Assembly: GCA_004296455.1 (NCBI GenBank)
Contig: AP018280.1
Span: 124,001-188,000, forward strand
DNA: 64,000 nucleotides
Direction of reading: 5' to 3'
Origin: Calothrix sp. NIES-4101
GTDB lineage: Bacteria > Cyanobacteriota > Cyanobacteriia > Cyanobacteriales > Nostocaceae
Every line of letters begins with the position of its first letter. Position 1 is the stretch's first letter. Below, one piece after another: positions 8,695 to 18,734 of this stretch. A program made the position numbers and the translations under genes. Under the pieces are notes generated by a model, which ran no database searches, was not told the DNA's origin, and saw only the letters and a list, made by a program, of their open reading frames with translations.

Positions 8695-10052
8695 GGGACT
8701 TAAACAAAAAAAGAGAGAAAAATCGGGTAAAATGAGCTACTAGTATAGCTTTTACGTCAAAGTAACATCCATGAAAGAGACAACCCCCGCAGCAATGCCG
8801 CCGTGTTTTGAGAAATGGTGTCAACGATTTGACGAAGCTTTTACTCATAAAGCCCAAAAAATAGGATTTAGGAATTATTTGGGAGGATTATTGGGGGAAA
8901 GCGAGAGAAAAAACCTTTCTCAGATGGCTTTTAACGCTATAGGGGTTGAATACCATAAATTACATCACTTTTTAACTGAAGCACCGTGGTCTGATTCCAA
9001 GGTTAATGAACTTCGATTAGAGACCATGAACAAGTGTAATCAAACTAGAATTAGTAGAGGATTTAGCTTGATAATTGATGATTCTGGTCATAGAAAAAGT
9101 GGTAATTTTACCTCGGGAGTGGGAAGACAGTACATTGGGGAAATTGGTAAAACAGATAATGAAATAGTAGTGGTAACAACCCATCTTTATGATGGACGAA
9201 AAAGCTTGCCATTAGATATAGAGTTATATCAGCACGCAGATTCCTTGCCATCAGGGAAACAATATCCAGAATTTGAGAAAAAAACGGAACTGGCAATCAA
9301 GTTAATCGACAGAACTATAGAGAGAAAGTATCAACCAGGAATCGTACTTATAGATGCTGGATACGGCAACAACACATCCTTCTTATTAGAGCTAGAAAAG
9401 AGAGAATTAAAGTATTTGGGAGGATTAGCAAAAAATCGAAAAATAACTATTAGTGTATCAGAGAATGTTAAACAAACAATAAGGCTAGATGAATTAGCAC
9501 AAAGCTTACCCAAAGAGGCTTTTACCAAAATTGAGATGAAGTTAGATAAGCCGAAAACAGTATGGGTAGTAACCAGAGAAGTAGAGATATCACAACTAAA
9601 GGGAAAGAGAAATATTGCTATCGTTATGAATGCTGAGACTTTCTCTGAAGCGACTGATATAGACTATTTTATCACCAATATTTCTACCTCAATTGTTTCG
9701 CCAAAATGGATAGTTGATACCTACTCTCAAAGAAATTGGGTAGAAGTTTTTTATAGAGAAGCAAAGGGGTGGTTGGGATTAAAAGAATACCAAGTTCGAG
9801 ATAAAAGGAGCTTAATGCGGCATTTTATCTTGGTATTCTGTGCCTATACTTTTATTCTTTGGCATCAACTCACAGGGGGCTTAAGACGTAGGTGGGCGAA
9901 TAAATCTTTGAACACCTTTACTGAAGCTTTAGAAGCATTTAGAACAGCTATGTCTTATCGATTTTTCGACTGGTTGACCCATAATCGCGACGTATTTGCC
10001 GCTTATAAAGCTAGTTTAGGCTACATTTGGGCTTAATTTTTGTTTAAGTCCC
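8695..10052 (+). mobile_element. IS701-family insertion sequence (1358 bp)
   Basis: Perfect 16-bp inverted repeats GGGACTTAAACAAAAA bound the element: left 8695-8710, right 10037-10052. They enclose one transposase gene. The flanks (TAAC on the left, AATA on the right) do not match, so no target duplication survives, which suggests a later deletion or recombination at one end. Confidence 0.9.
8771..10036 (+). CDS. IS701-family transposase
   Basis: The 421-residue product has the family's architecture. The N-terminal block reads YLGGLLGESERKNLSQMA. Next comes HHFLTEAPWSDSKV, then the first catalytic Asp in LIIDDSGHRKSG with the VGRQYIGEIGK block. The second Asp is in LIDAGYG, and the C-terminal glutamate is in QRNWVEVFYREAKGWLGL. 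It would cut at the 8695 and 10052 inverted repeats. It looks intact, so the element may still be active. Its neighbours are the flavoprotein and the porin, both sulfur-island genes, so the element sits inside the island. Confidence 0.92.
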   Translation: MKETTPAAMPPCFEKWCQRFDEAFTHKAQKIGFRNYLGGLLGESERKNLSQMAFNAIGVEYHKLHHFLTEAPWSDSKVNELRLETMNKCNQTRISRGFSLIIDDSGHRKSGNFTSGVGRQYIGEIGKTDNEIVVVTTHLYDGRKSLPLDIELYQHADSLPSGKQYPEFEKKTELAIKLIDRTIERKYQPGIVLIDAGYGNNTSFLLELEKRELKYLGGLAKNRKITISVSENVKQTIRLDELAQSLPKEAFTKIEMKLDKPKTVWVVTREVEISQLKGKRNIAIVMNAETFSEATDIDYFITNISTSIVSPKWIVDTYSQRNWVEVFYREAKGWLGLKEYQVRDKRSLMRHFILVFCAYTFILWHQLTGGLRRRWANKSLNTFTEALEAFRTAMSYRFFDWLTHNRDVFAAYKASLGYIWA

Positions 10053-10752
10053 AATAATATGTAGAAATGTATCAATCTCAATCAATCACATATTCCGATA
10101 ATCTGCGAGCAAAGTCTCAAAACTATGACAAGAGTACTTGTGTTTTAAAACTAGATATGGCAACATCCAATGTTAAGGTAAAACACGATAAATCAATCTA
10201 CTTACCGTTGTTTGATGCCAAAAAGCTAAAAACAAATAATCTCCCAAACAAGAGCAAGCGACTTTTAGCCGATAAAGCATCAGGGAGTTACCCAACAGCA
10301 GTGACTGCCGCGATCGTGCGAGGTTCGCATGATAAGTTGATGAATTTCCTCGCGGTAGTAAAGCCTTCTCATGTTTTTGCTTAGATATTACTTGCTTTCT
10401 CTGTACAGTCTCGAATTGATGATTTGGCTAACTGTAATGGTAAAAATAGCTTTAGCAAAAATATCTGGGTTGATAATTTTTGGTGAGAGCAGCAGCAAAC
10501 AATTATTAGAACAGCCGTCAGTAGAAGTACGGCTAGATTTCATCAGAACATTTCAAAATAAAGAATTCTGCATTCTGCTTTCTTGATACTAAGCTGCTTA
10601 ATACTAAGCAATTTAAAAATTTAGTAGTCACGAGAGCAACTTTACGGAATTAGCCGGAAAATTATCCAACTTAAGATTTTGGATTGTGAAACTCTCATTT
10701 ATATAGGCTTTTCCAAAATCCATCTTCAATTTGTCTGAGGAATAAATAACTC
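10053..10752. other. Spacer between IS701 element and porin; no recognisable gene
   Basis: Two short frames exist (10067-10384, 105 codons; 10371-10586, 71 codons), but neither has a clear ribosome binding site or a recognisable domain, and they overlap. They may be the remains of a gene damaged when the IS701 element arrived. A weak TACGGAA half-site lies at 10643. The porin ribosome binding site (GAGGAA, about 12 bases before the start) is at the right end. Confidence 0.4.
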
Positions 10753-12459
10753 ATGCCCAAGGTTTTATGGAATTATTTGCTAGCGCTCCCAACTTTCTTC
10801 AGTGGAGTGTTACTTCTCTCTCCGATCGCAAATGCAGATGAAATACAAACGACACCTGAATTAACACAGCAAAAAAGCATCTTAGTTGAAAATGTAGCGC
10901 CAAATTTGGCTCCTAAAATTGCTCAAATCAATCCAACAGTAGAAACTCAAATTTCACAAACTGATGACATCGGAGGGCAAGTTACATCTGTATCTCAGTT
11001 ATCGGATGTAAAACCTACAGATTGGGCATTCCAGGCGCTACAGTCACTTGTAGAACGTTATGGAGTGATTGCTGGTTATGCAGATAGTACCTTCAAAGGT
11101 AATCGTGCCATGACTCGCTATGAATTTGCTGCCGGTTTAAATGCAGCTCTTGAGCGACTCAATGAACTCATTGCTAGTAGCACTGCTGATCTCGTCAAGC
11201 GGGAAGATTTAGATACCCTGAAAAAACTGCAAGAAGAATTTGCAGCAGAACTAACCACTTTGCGTGGGAGAGTTGATTTATTAGAAGCTCGAACTGCCAA
11301 GATAGAAGCTAGTCAATTCTCCACAACTACCAAACTCCAAGGCGAAGCAATATTTTTAATCGCCGATACATTTGGCGATCGCGCAAATAATACTTCTGCT
11401 AACGACACTCAGGATGATACTCAAACATTTTCCGGTTATCGCGTTAACCTGAACTTACAAACAAGCTTTACGGGCAAAGACCAACTGACAACTGGTTTAC
11501 AAGCATCCACGATTCCCAACTTAGCAGCGACTACAGGAACTCACATGACCCGTTTTACCGTTGAGGGAACGGGTAGTGCAGATGGTTCTTTGGGGCTTGC
11601 GCGATTATATTATCGTTTTCCATTAACTAAACAAGCCACTGTTTGGGTAGGAGCTAAGGCACTTCAACCAGTTGTCTTTACCCCAACCCTAAACCCCTTA
11701 GTTGGTGGTGCAAGCGGTGCTGTTTCCCGTTTTTCCACATTCAACCATACAGTTTATCGACCTGGTTTTGAAGGTGCTGGTGCAGCTTTTGCATATAAAT
11801 TTAGTCCCCAATTGCAACTTAGTGCTGGTTACATAGCAGATAATAATCTTGCTAGTAGTCCGGAAAGTGGTAAAGGTGTTTTTGGTGGCAATAATTTGAC
11901 AATTGCTCAACTCACCTTCTCCCCCAGTCGTCAGTTAGATGTTGGTCTCAGCTATGCCCGCAAATACTTTGGGAATGCAACTGGTTTTAACCTCACAGGT
12001 GGTACAGGTAGTACTTTTGCCAGAAATCCATTTGAGCAAAGAGCTACTGCATCCGATAATTTCGGACTGGAATTTAACTGGAAAACTAGTCCTAAGTTTC
12101 ATGTCGCTGGTTGGTTTGGCTATACACTTGCCCATCAACTCAGTGGTGGTGATAACGACGCAACCATAGTTCATGGTGCCCTTACCTTGGGAATTCCAGA
12201 CTTATTTAAAAAAGGTAATTTAGGTGGTTTTGTTGTGGGTGTACCACCTAAAGTCACTAGCAATAATTATCGCTCGAGACCAGGAGCAGCACCCCGTGAA
12301 GACAAAGATACTTCTTTACACATCGAGGCTTTCTATACCTTCAAGCTCAATGACAATATCAGTGTCACCCCAAACTTTTATGTAATTACCAGTCCTGAAC
12401 ACAATAGTAATAATTCTCCAATTTGGGTTGGCGCACTCCGCAGCACCTTTAGATTCTAA
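10753..12459 (+). CDS. SLH-domain OprB-type outer-membrane porin
   Basis: The 568-residue protein has a signal peptide ending near SPIANADE and an SLH domain (SDVKPTDWAFQALQSLVERYG to NRAMTRYEFAAGLNA) that anchors to the peptidoglycan layer. A coiled coil around residues 135-190 follows, and then a beta-barrel of the OprB/cyanobacterial porin type ending in a C-terminal Phe (TFRF). It forms a diffusion channel for small solutes. The mature protein contains no Cys and only two Met over about 540 residues, unusually low, which fits synthesis under sulfur starvation. It lies just upstream of ssuDCB, so it may admit sulfonates or sulfate, but this is inferred from context. Confidence 0.88.
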   Translation: MPKVLWNYLLALPTFFSGVLLLSPIANADEIQTTPELTQQKSILVENVAPNLAPKIAQINPTVETQISQTDDIGGQVTSVSQLSDVKPTDWAFQALQSLVERYGVIAGYADSTFKGNRAMTRYEFAAGLNAALERLNELIASSTADLVKREDLDTLKKLQEEFAAELTTLRGRVDLLEARTAKIEASQFSTTTKLQGEAIFLIADTFGDRANNTSANDTQDDTQTFSGYRVNLNLQTSFTGKDQLTTGLQASTIPNLAATTGTHMTRFTVEGTGSADGSLGLARLYYRFPLTKQATVWVGAKALQPVVFTPTLNPLVGGASGAVSRFSTFNHTVYRPGFEGAGAAFAYKFSPQLQLSAGYIADNNLASSPESGKGVFGGNNLTIAQLTFSPSRQLDVGLSYARKYFGNATGFNLTGGTGSTFARNPFEQRATASDNFGLEFNWKTSPKFHVAGWFGYTLAHQLSGGDNDATIVHGALTLGIPDLFKKGNLGGFVVGVPPKVTSNNYRSRPGAAPREDKDTSLHIEAFYTFKLNDNISVTPNFYVITSPEHNSNNSPIWVGALRSTFRF

Positions 12460-12551
12460 GTCTTGAAAGACCATGCTACTAGATACCTTTTTTGATTCGC
12501 AAATTTAGTTTGGTAATTTACGTAATCTGATGTGATATCTTAGCTATAATC

Positions 12552-12577
12552 TACGATAAATCTATCGAGAAAAAGTA
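12552..12577. promoter_or_regulatory. Sulfur-regulon dyad, site b (ssuDCB)
   Basis: TACGATA (12552-12558) and AAAAGTA (12571-12577) are 19 bp apart with a central ATCGA at 12564-12568. The site ends 40 bp before the ssuD start, where a bound protein would block a promoter. Confidence 0.6.
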
Positions 12578-12617
12578 GTTATTTCTCCAATTCTCACTCA
12601 TAAAACATCTTGGTACT

Positions 12618-13775
12618 ATGCAAGTTCTTTGGTTTATCCCCACAACTCGCGATGGACGCTATTTAGGCACTACTACTGGCGGACGAACTATTACTGCTGA
12701 GTATTTACAACAAATTGCTCAAGCAGTGGACAATTTAGGCTACACAGGTGCATTACTACCCACTGGACGTTTTTGTGAAGATGCTTGGATAGTAGCCTCC
12801 TCATTAATATCTGTGACTAAACGGATGAAATTTTTGGTTGCTATTCGTCCGGGAATTACCTCTCCTGGAGTTGCAGCAAGAATGGCGGCAACATTTGACA
12901 GGCTATCGAATGGGCGATTGTTAATCAATGTAGTTACGGGTGGTGATCCCGTAGAACTAGCTGGAGATGGTTTGCATCTGAGTCATGACGATCGCTATCA
13001 ATTGACTGATGAATTCCTCACAGTTTGGCGGGGGATTATGAGTGGTGAAAATATTGACTTTGAGGGGGAATACCTGAATATTCAAGGCGGTAAACTGTTA
13101 TTTCCCCCACTACAAAAACCTTACCCACCTCTGTGGTTTGGTGGTTCCTCTACCGTAGCCAAAGAAGTAGCAGCCAAACATATTGATGTTTATCTCACTT
13201 GGGGAGAGCCTCCAGCACAAGTCGCGGAAAAAATTGCCGAAGTTCGCAAACTCGCAGAAGCACAAGGAAGAACAGTCAGATTTGGCATACGCTTGCATGT
13301 AATTGCCCGTCCAACCGAGAGCCAAGCTTGGGATGCAGCCAATGAGTTGATTCAATATGTTGATGAAGAAGCGATCGCTCAAGCCCAAAAAGCTCTTGCC
13401 GCTTCTGATTCTGAAGGACAGCGACGTATGAGCCAACTGCACGGTAGCAGTCGAGAAACCTTAGAAATTAGCCCCAACCTCTGGGCAGGAATTGGATTAG
13501 TGCGGGGTGGAGCGGGTACAGCCTTGGTAGGAGATGCAGATACTATTGCTGCCAGGATGTTGGAATATCAAGAATTGGGAATAGATACTTTTGTTTTATC
13601 AGGATATCCCCATCTCGAAGAAGCCTATCGATTTGCAGAACTACTTTTCCCACGTTTACCTTTAGATAATCAACCCACATCAACGGCAGAACAACTTGTC
13701 AGCCCGTTTGCTGAATTCATTGCCAACAATAACTTAGCGAAAAAACCACAAGTAAATTCTGTAGGAGCCTCATGA
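12618..13775 (+). CDS. ssuD: FMNH2-dependent alkanesulfonate monooxygenase
   Basis: SsuD is a bacterial-luciferase-like (LLM) monooxygenase. It uses FMNH2 from a separate reductase and O2 to cleave alkanesulfonates to aldehyde and sulfite in the cytoplasm. The 385-residue length fits the family. Characteristic blocks are [17 protein letters not shown] at the N-terminus, [45 protein letters not shown] and [10 protein letters not shown]. The stop codon overlaps the ssuC start (ATGA), so translation is coupled. No dedicated flavin reductase (ssuE) is adjacent. The nitroreductase or OYE-like protein elsewhere in the window might serve, but that is speculation. Confidence 0.93.
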   Translation: MQVLWFIPTTRDGRYLGTTTGGRTITAEYLQQIAQAVDNLGYTGALLPTGRFCEDAWIVASSLISVTKRMKFLVAIRPGITSPGVAARMAATFDRLSNGRLLINVVTGGDPVELAGDGLHLSHDDRYQLTDEFLTVWRGIMSGENIDFEGEYLNIQGGKLLFPPLQKPYPPLWFGGSSTVAKEVAAKHIDVYLTWGEPPAQVAEKIAEVRKLAEAQGRTVRFGIRLHVIARPTESQAWDAANELIQYVDEEAIAQAQKALAASDSEGQRRMSQLHGSSRETLEISPNLWAGIGLVRGGAGTALVGDADTIAARMLEYQELGIDTFVLSGYPHLEEAYRFAELLFPRLPLDNQPTSTAEQLVSPFAEFIANNNLAKKPQVNSVGAS

Positions 13776-14572
13776 GCAGTCAATCACTCAACAATAAATT
13801 ATTTAGAAGCAGAGCAGGGCAGCAATTACTTCCTTGGGCAGTACCTATCTTGATATTAATTGTCTGGGAATTACTGGCACAAACGGGAATTCTTTCCAGT
13901 AGAATTTTACCACCACCAAGCGGTGTAGTAATTACAGCAATGAAGTTGGCAATATCAGGAGAATTATTTCGCAATATTGGTATTAGTGCAGCCCGTGCAA
14001 TTACAGGTTTACTAATTGGGGGAGGAATTGGTTTAATATTGGGTTTTATAAATGGTGTTTTTCCTCTCGCAGAAACACTATTTGATACTTCTGTTCAAAT
14101 GATTCGTAATATTCCCAATTTGGCATTAATTCCCCTAGTGATTTTATGGTTTGGCATCGGTGATGTTGCTAGACTATTTCTGACTTCTTTGGGAGTATTT
14201 TTCCCAATGTATATCAACACTTTCTATGGAATTCGTAATGTTGATCGGGGATTAATTGAAATGGGTCAAGTTTACGGATTAACATCAAAAGAATTGTTAA
14301 CTCAAATTATTATTCCAGGGTCTTTATCTTCAATTTTGGTGGGCTTACGCTTTGCCTTGGGGATTATGTGGCTGACTTTAATTGTGGCAGAAACAATTGC
14401 CGCAGATTCAGGTATTGGCTATATGGCAATGAATGCTCGTGAATTTATGCAAACCGATGTCGTAGTCTTAAGTTTAATTCTCTATGCTTTGTTAGGTAAA
14501 TTAGCAGATACTGCTGCTAGGGCATTAGAAGCGAAGTTTTTAGCTTGGAACCCTAATTATCGCCGTGTCTAA
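13772..14572 (+). CDS. ssuC: Sulfonate ABC transporter permease
   Basis: The 266-residue membrane protein has about six hydrophobic helices and the binding-protein-dependent permease EAA-type loop ([21 protein letters not shown]), which contacts the ATPase SsuB. It forms the inner-membrane channel that takes up aliphatic sulfonates with SsuA as donor. Its start overlaps the ssuD stop by four bases. A 172-bp gap separates it from ssuB, with no obvious terminator, so the three are probably co-transcribed. Confidence 0.92.
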   Translation: MSSQSLNNKLFRSRAGQQLLPWAVPILILIVWELLAQTGILSSRILPPPSGVVITAMKLAISGELFRNIGISAARAITGLLIGGGIGLILGFINGVFPLAETLFDTSVQMIRNIPNLALIPLVILWFGIGDVARLFLTSLGVFFPMYINTFYGIRNVDRGLIEMGQVYGLTSKELLTQIIIPGSLSSILVGLRFALGIMWLTLIVAETIAADSGIGYMAMNAREFMQTDVVVLSLILYALLGKLADTAARALEAKFLAWNPNYRRV

Positions 14573-14744
14573 TTAATCAGTTATCAGGTGTATATTGGGG
14601 AATGTCTGAGCTACTACAGCACTGTTAATTAAGGCTTTTAGTTATTAGTTTTTAGTTATATTTAGCTTTGGTCAAGTGATAACTAAAATTTAATTCTAAA
14701 CCCAAATAACAGTTAACTCATAAGTCAAAAAAGGAGATTTTTTT

Positions 14745-15518
14745 GTGAGTGTTCATCAACAAGGTACAGACTTGAAAGTTTGGGATTTAGTCAAGGTTTT
14801 CGGGAATAAAACGGTTTTACATTCATTAAATTTAGAAGCAAAATCAGGAGAATTTATCGCAATTGTGGGACGGAGTGGCTGCGGTAAAAGTACCCTACTA
14901 CGTCTAATTGCAGGATTGGAAACACCAACTGATGGCGGAGTGTTACTTGATGAACAACCACAGCATCAGCTTAGAAATTCCGTAAGGGTGATGTTTCAAG
15001 ACTCACGCTTGCTGGAATGGAAGTATGTACTGGAAAATGTTGGCTTAGGTTTGAAAGGTGATAATTGGCAACTCAAAGCTGATTGGGCATTAGAACAAGT
15101 TGGGCTTAAAGACAGAGCAAAAGAATGGCCGGCAGTACTTTCTGGAGGACAAAGACAACGGGTAGCTTTAGCAAGAGCCTTAGTCAGCGAACCCCGTTTA
15201 TTATTACTAGATGAACCTTTAGGAGCATTAGATGCTTTGACTCGAATCGAAATGCACCGTTTGATTGAAACTTTATGGCGAGAACAAGGATTTACAGCCT
15301 TGCTAGTGACTCATGATGTCGAAGAAGCTGTTGTTTTGGGAGATAGAGTAGTACTAATAGAATCTGGAAGGATTGTTCTCGATGAAAAAGTAGATTTACC
15401 TCGCCCTAGAGACAGAGGTAATCCCAAGTTTGTGGAAATCAGGGAAAGAGTCCTAGAGCGTGTATTGCGCCGTGAAGATATTTCCACTGGCAAATCACTA
15501 ACATTTCTACACAAGTAA
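14745..15518 (+). CDS. ssuB: Sulfonate ABC transporter ATP-binding protein
   Basis: This 257-residue ATPase energises sulfonate import. Walker A is GRSGCGKST, the signature motif is LSGGQRQR, Walker B is [12 protein letters not shown] and the switch histidine is in VTHDVEE. I chose the GTG start at 14745 because AAGGAG lies eight bases upstream. Only 9 bp separate its stop from the dehydrogenase gene that follows. Sulfur content is modest (three Met, and one Cys in Walker A). Confidence 0.92.
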   Translation: MSVHQQGTDLKVWDLVKVFGNKTVLHSLNLEAKSGEFIAIVGRSGCGKSTLLRLIAGLETPTDGGVLLDEQPQHQLRNSVRVMFQDSRLLEWKYVLENVGLGLKGDNWQLKADWALEQVGLKDRAKEWPAVLSGGQRQRVALARALVSEPRLLLLDEPLGALDALTRIEMHRLIETLWREQGFTALLVTHDVEEAVVLGDRVVLIESGRIVLDEKVDLPRPRDRGNPKFVEIRERVLERVLRREDISTGKSLTFLHK

Positions 15519-15527
15519 TCTTTAAGC

Positions 15528-16475
15528 GTGAAACTTATTCTATCTGTAGATATTTCTGCCAAAATAGAGCCGCATTTACCATCTAAAATCCAAGTTGTGC
15601 GAGTAGATAGTGAGGGTAATTTTGACGGTGATGCGAGTGATGCAGAAATTTACCTCAATGGTTTTAAATTAAAACCAACAACTTTGCATAAGGTATTAGC
15701 AACTGCACCACAGCTACGTTGGCAACAAACACCTAGTGCTGGTGTTAACCATATCCTCACACCTACTTTTTTGGAGCATGATATTACTCTCACCAATGGT
15801 GCGGGAATTCATGCCATTCCCATTTCGGAATTTGTCCTTGCTTTTATCCTCTACCATGCCAAGCATTTGCGACAGTTACAAACATTTCATGACCAACATA
15901 ATTGGCAAAAACCCTTGGTAATGAAAGAGTTGGCAAATGCAACCGTGTTAATTATTGGTACGGGGAATATTGGTAATGCGATCGCATCTCGTACTAAAGC
16001 CTTGGGAATGCGAGTTTGGGGTAGTCGTCGTCACCCTCAACCGATAGCAAATTTTGATCAAGTCGTTGGCGCAGATGAATGGCAAGTATTATTGCCAGAA
16101 GTTGACTATCTGGTTGTTGCCACCCCTTTGACTTCAAAAACTAAGGGTTTAATCGATGAACAAGTATTGCGATCGCTTCCTAACCATGCCTATTTAATTA
16201 ATATCGCTCGTGGTGCGATCGTAGACGAGTCGGCATTAACAAAAGCTCTAAATGAAGGCTGGATTGCAGGTGCGGCATTAGACACACTTTCTACGGAACC
16301 ACTACCACCTGAAAGTCCTCTTTGGTCATTACCCAATCTCTTGATTACGCCCCACACTTCTGCTATTTCTCCTGTATTACAAGAGCGTATAGCAGCATTG
16401 TTTCTTGATAATCTTCAGCGCTATCAAACTGGGTTACCTTTACGCAATGTAGTCAATAAGCAAGCGGGATACTGA
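15528..16475 (+). CDS. D-isomer-specific 2-hydroxyacid dehydrogenase
   Basis: The NAD(P)-dependent enzyme of 315 residues reduces 2-oxoacids or oxidises 2-hydroxyacids. The NAD-binding fold starts at IIGTGNIGNAIASR. The catalytic Arg is in NIARGAIVDE, the Glu in STEPLPPESPLW, and the His in ITPHTSAISP. The GTG start is 9 bp after the ssuB stop, so it is probably the fourth gene of the ssu operon. It may process a carbon skeleton such as sulfolactate, or the aldehyde-derived acids left after desulfonation, but the substrate is not readable. It has no Cys and three Met. Confidence 0.82.
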   Translation: MKLILSVDISAKIEPHLPSKIQVVRVDSEGNFDGDASDAEIYLNGFKLKPTTLHKVLATAPQLRWQQTPSAGVNHILTPTFLEHDITLTNGAGIHAIPISEFVLAFILYHAKHLRQLQTFHDQHNWQKPLVMKELANATVLIIGTGNIGNAIASRTKALGMRVWGSRRHPQPIANFDQVVGADEWQVLLPEVDYLVVATPLTSKTKGLIDEQVLRSLPNHAYLINIARGAIVDESALTKALNEGWIAGAALDTLSTEPLPPESPLWSLPNLLITPHTSAISPVLQERIAALFLDNLQRYQTGLPLRNVVNKQAGY

Positions 16476-16791
16476 GGATACTGACACAATCATCATGAAT
16501 CGGTGCGATCGCAAGAAGCAACTATTGAATTCATCAATAAATATCATCTCGTATTTCCAATTTATACTCCTATAGGAATCCAATTTGATTATTGAAAATA
16601 TACTTAGGGTGCGTTACTACAATATGAGATTTGTAAGTGCAAAGCACAGGCTACGCCAACAACAATCAAATATGATTTCTATCTGATGGGGAATCAAACT
16701 AATTAGAATCACACTGATTGCAGACAAAAAGGTGTTATCGATGACAATTTCTCTTGATTAAAGCAATAAATTTAATCTCTCAATCTCTTTT

Positions 16792-16829
16792 ACATCCTCG
16801 TCTTTTATAAAAAAACGGGGATGTTTTTT
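16792..16829 (+). terminator. Intrinsic terminator downstream of the ssu operon
   Basis: ACATCCTCG (16792-16800) pairs with CGGGGATGT (16815-16823), a nine-base-pair stem with one G-T pair, followed directly by TTTTTT. It lies about 320 bp after the dehydrogenase stop, so it could also end a short untranslated RNA. Confidence 0.75.
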
Positions 16830-16958
16830 ACTTTATAATTACTATTTTATCACATAAAATAATGCTTAAAAAGTATCCTCTAATATTTAGATATTTCTAA
16901 AATAGTTATTATTTGCATCAAAATAAAAATAAAAATAATACTTTAAATCCCGTTAACC

Positions 16959-17008
16959 CCATCGGATTTGCGTGAAAACAAGTGATTAAAATCCCACTAA
17001 TCCGATGG
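16959..17008. repeat. Inverted repeat CCATCGGATT / AATCCGATGG
   Basis: Perfect 10-bp arms at 16959-16968 and 16999-17008 are separated by 30 bases. It lies 218 bp before the DUF2808 start and has no T-run, so it looks more like an operator or leader structure than a terminator. Function is not known. Confidence 0.4.
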
Positions 17009-17225
17009 TCTTAATAGGTATATTTTGAATATATATTTTTTCATAACAATTATTATTTGTTGTGTTAGAATTCCAACGCGAATGAATGAAAATCTAGGCA
17101 AGAAATGCTATTAAAGAAGTAAAGAGTACGTCTTTAATGTCTTCTTCTTGGAGTTAATGGGTAGGTCTTTGACCTACAAATTAACATTCCTAGAAATCTA
17201 AAACCTATAGAGAGTCGAATGCATC

Positions 17226-17789
17226 ATGAAATACATTAGTCGCTTATTTGGTGGCTTGCTTGCCATCAGCTGTGGATTATCGTTACAAAATTACTCTGTT
17301 GCCAATGCAAGTAGTACATTTGCCCAACCACCAAGACTTGTAGGTGCAACAACACCTTACACGGATACAAGTATTTGGGGAGCAACATATTATTTCACCA
17401 TTGAGGTTCCCGCAACAGCTAAAGAATCTCTGCAAAAAGTTACCTTCACTCAGACGGAAGGTGTTGAAGAAATTGAATTCAATCAAAAAGATACTGTTGC
17501 TTGGGAAGGAACAGGCAATAGTAAAGGTGAAAAGTTAGCAGTCACAACTACAACTAACGATAATCAACAACAGACTTTGACTGTGACTTTCGAGCAAGCA
17601 ATAGCACCGGGGAAAACAGTCACAATTGGCTTAAAACCCTATAAAAACCCGTTGTCTGATGGCATCTATTTATTTGGTGTCAAAGCTTTTCCTTCTGGTG
17701 AGCAAGCTACAGGTCAATTTCTTGGCTTTGGTCGCTTCCAATTCTACGCACCAGCGAGTTTTAATACACCAGATAGTTCTGGCGTTTAG
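17226..17789 (+). CDS. DUF2808 exported protein
   Basis: This 187-residue cyanobacterial protein has a signal peptide (hydrophobic LLAISCGLSL, probable cleavage near VANA-SS). The mature beta-rich DUF2808 domain contains the blocks YYFTIEVPATAKESLQKVTF, TVTIGLKPYKNPLSDGIYLF and GRFQFYAP. The function of the family is unknown; it is predicted to be periplasmic or outer-membrane associated. The mature part has no Cys and no Met, because both sulfur residues are in the signal peptide. A dyad operator follows the gene rather than preceding it, so its own regulation is unclear. It is included in the sulfur-poor set by composition. Confidence 0.8.
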   Translation: MKYISRLFGGLLAISCGLSLQNYSVANASSTFAQPPRLVGATTPYTDTSIWGATYYFTIEVPATAKESLQKVTFTQTEGVEEIEFNQKDTVAWEGTGNSKGEKLAVTTTTNDNQQQTLTVTFEQAIAPGKTVTIGLKPYKNPLSDGIYLFGVKAFPSGEQATGQFLGFGRFQFYAPASFNTPDSSGV

Positions 17790-18471
17790 CTGATTGTAGC
17801 CGAGATGGGCTTCAGTTAAGAAGATACATCAATAATAAAGCTGTTCCCTGGATATTATCTTCATATATTGCAAGACATCCTTGGAATTCCGATGCAAGTT
17901 GTCTCTATCTTGATACGAAACACAGCTTAGCTTCCTATCTCACTCTGTGCAAAGCAAATAATTAAATTTTGCAATCTACGGTAATTGTATTGATTTACCG
18001 TAGATTTTGCTGTAAATTAGATTTAGTTGTTTCAATTTATTTTTTTAAAGTAATCACAATTAAGCTTTGATTTAATATCTATTCCAGGTAAAAAAAGAGT
18101 TTTATAAAGCTATCTCTAAGCATAACAGCAGGAAATATCGAGAATAACTGCAAGGCTAGTATAGGATGGCGGAAATAAAGCTACTATACCCTGCGGGTAG
18201 ACACGAAGTGGCTTCCAAAGTTAGCCGCTCCGCGTCTATAAAATACCTGAGAATCTGATAAGTAACCTTTATTTTTTTTCCTTGTATTACTAGCTATTCA
18301 CCTTCAGATTTACCTAAATATTGAGAGAATATATTTAATATATTTTAAATTTTGTATTTATATTAAAATTAATCGTTTTGTACGATAGCTGAATTAGCTT
18401 CAAAAAATATTTTCCTCGTCAAAAAAATAAACATTGATAAGTATTGACAAATACAGCAAGGAATTAAACAT
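17790..18471. other. 680-bp intergenic region containing a dyad operator
   Basis: No gene is seen. The notable element is the near-perfect dyad at 17977-18002. A CTGCGGGTAGACACGAAGTGGC-type interspersed palindromic stretch, common in Nostocales spacers, lies near 18190-18240. Confidence 0.45.
17977..18002. promoter_or_regulatory. Sulfur-regulon dyad, site c (best match)
   Basis: TACGGTA (17977-17983) and TACCGTA (17996-18002) form a perfect dyad inside a longer 12-bp inverted repeat (AATCTACGGTAA / TTACCGTAGATT, 17973-18006), with ATTGA in the central position. It could act on the 18472-18735 gene pair 470 bp downstream. It could also work as a hairpin terminator for the DUF2808 gene, since TTTT follows. 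The same dyad at other promoters argues for an operator. Confidence 0.65.
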
Positions 18472-18690
18472 ATGTCCCTACCTCCATTAGAAAGAGAACT
18501 ACTTTATGATGAATACTGGTCTTTGTGGCAAGAAACAAAGTTACCACATCATTTGGAATTATTAGCAAATGAACAAGAAATCAAACGAGATATTTGGGAA
18601 GATAAAAATCCAAAGCCAATCTATAAATTATCAAGGAAAATTTTGATCACAAATTGGCTTGTCAATTTAAAAACATATATTCTCGGTTAA
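18472..18690 (+). CDS. Small hypothetical protein (72 aa)
   Basis: A good ribosome binding site (AAGGAA, about 8 bases before ATG) supports translation. The product is acidic and Trp-rich at its N-terminus (LLYDEYWSLWQET) and more basic at the C-terminus, with no recognised domain and no Cys. It lies 44 bp upstream of the OYE-like gene, so the two are probably co-transcribed. I do not recognise the family. Confidence 0.55.
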   Translation: MSLPPLERELLYDEYWSLWQETKLPHHLELLANEQEIKRDIWEDKNPKPIYKLSRKILITNWLVNLKTYILG

Positions 18691-18734
18691 AAAAGGTTGA
18701 ATTTTTACATTAAGAATCAGAGGGATAATTACAC

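Larger units (their letters stand above)
16476..17225. other. 750-bp intergenic region with hairpins
   Basis: No gene is seen. It carries a strong intrinsic terminator (16792-16829), a 10-bp inverted repeat (16959-17008), and an AT-rich leader before the DUF2808 gene. No copy of the 26-bp dyad was found here. Confidence 0.5.

Noticed and set aside
8695-10052. Target-site duplication for the IS701 element
   Set aside because: The flanks TAAC and AATA differ, so none is claimed.
10067-10586. Two short frames after the IS701 element as genes
   Set aside because: No ribosome binding site, mutual overlap and no recognisable domain; described only as a possible remnant.
10643-10668. TACGGAA as an operator for the porin gene
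   Set aside because: The second half (TTATCCA) does not match the consensus, so porin control by the dyad is not supported.
17973-18006. Inverted repeat as a simple terminator of the DUF2808 gene
   Set aside because: The same 19-bp-spaced dyad occurs at many promoters without T-runs, so an operator is the better reading, though a double role is possible.
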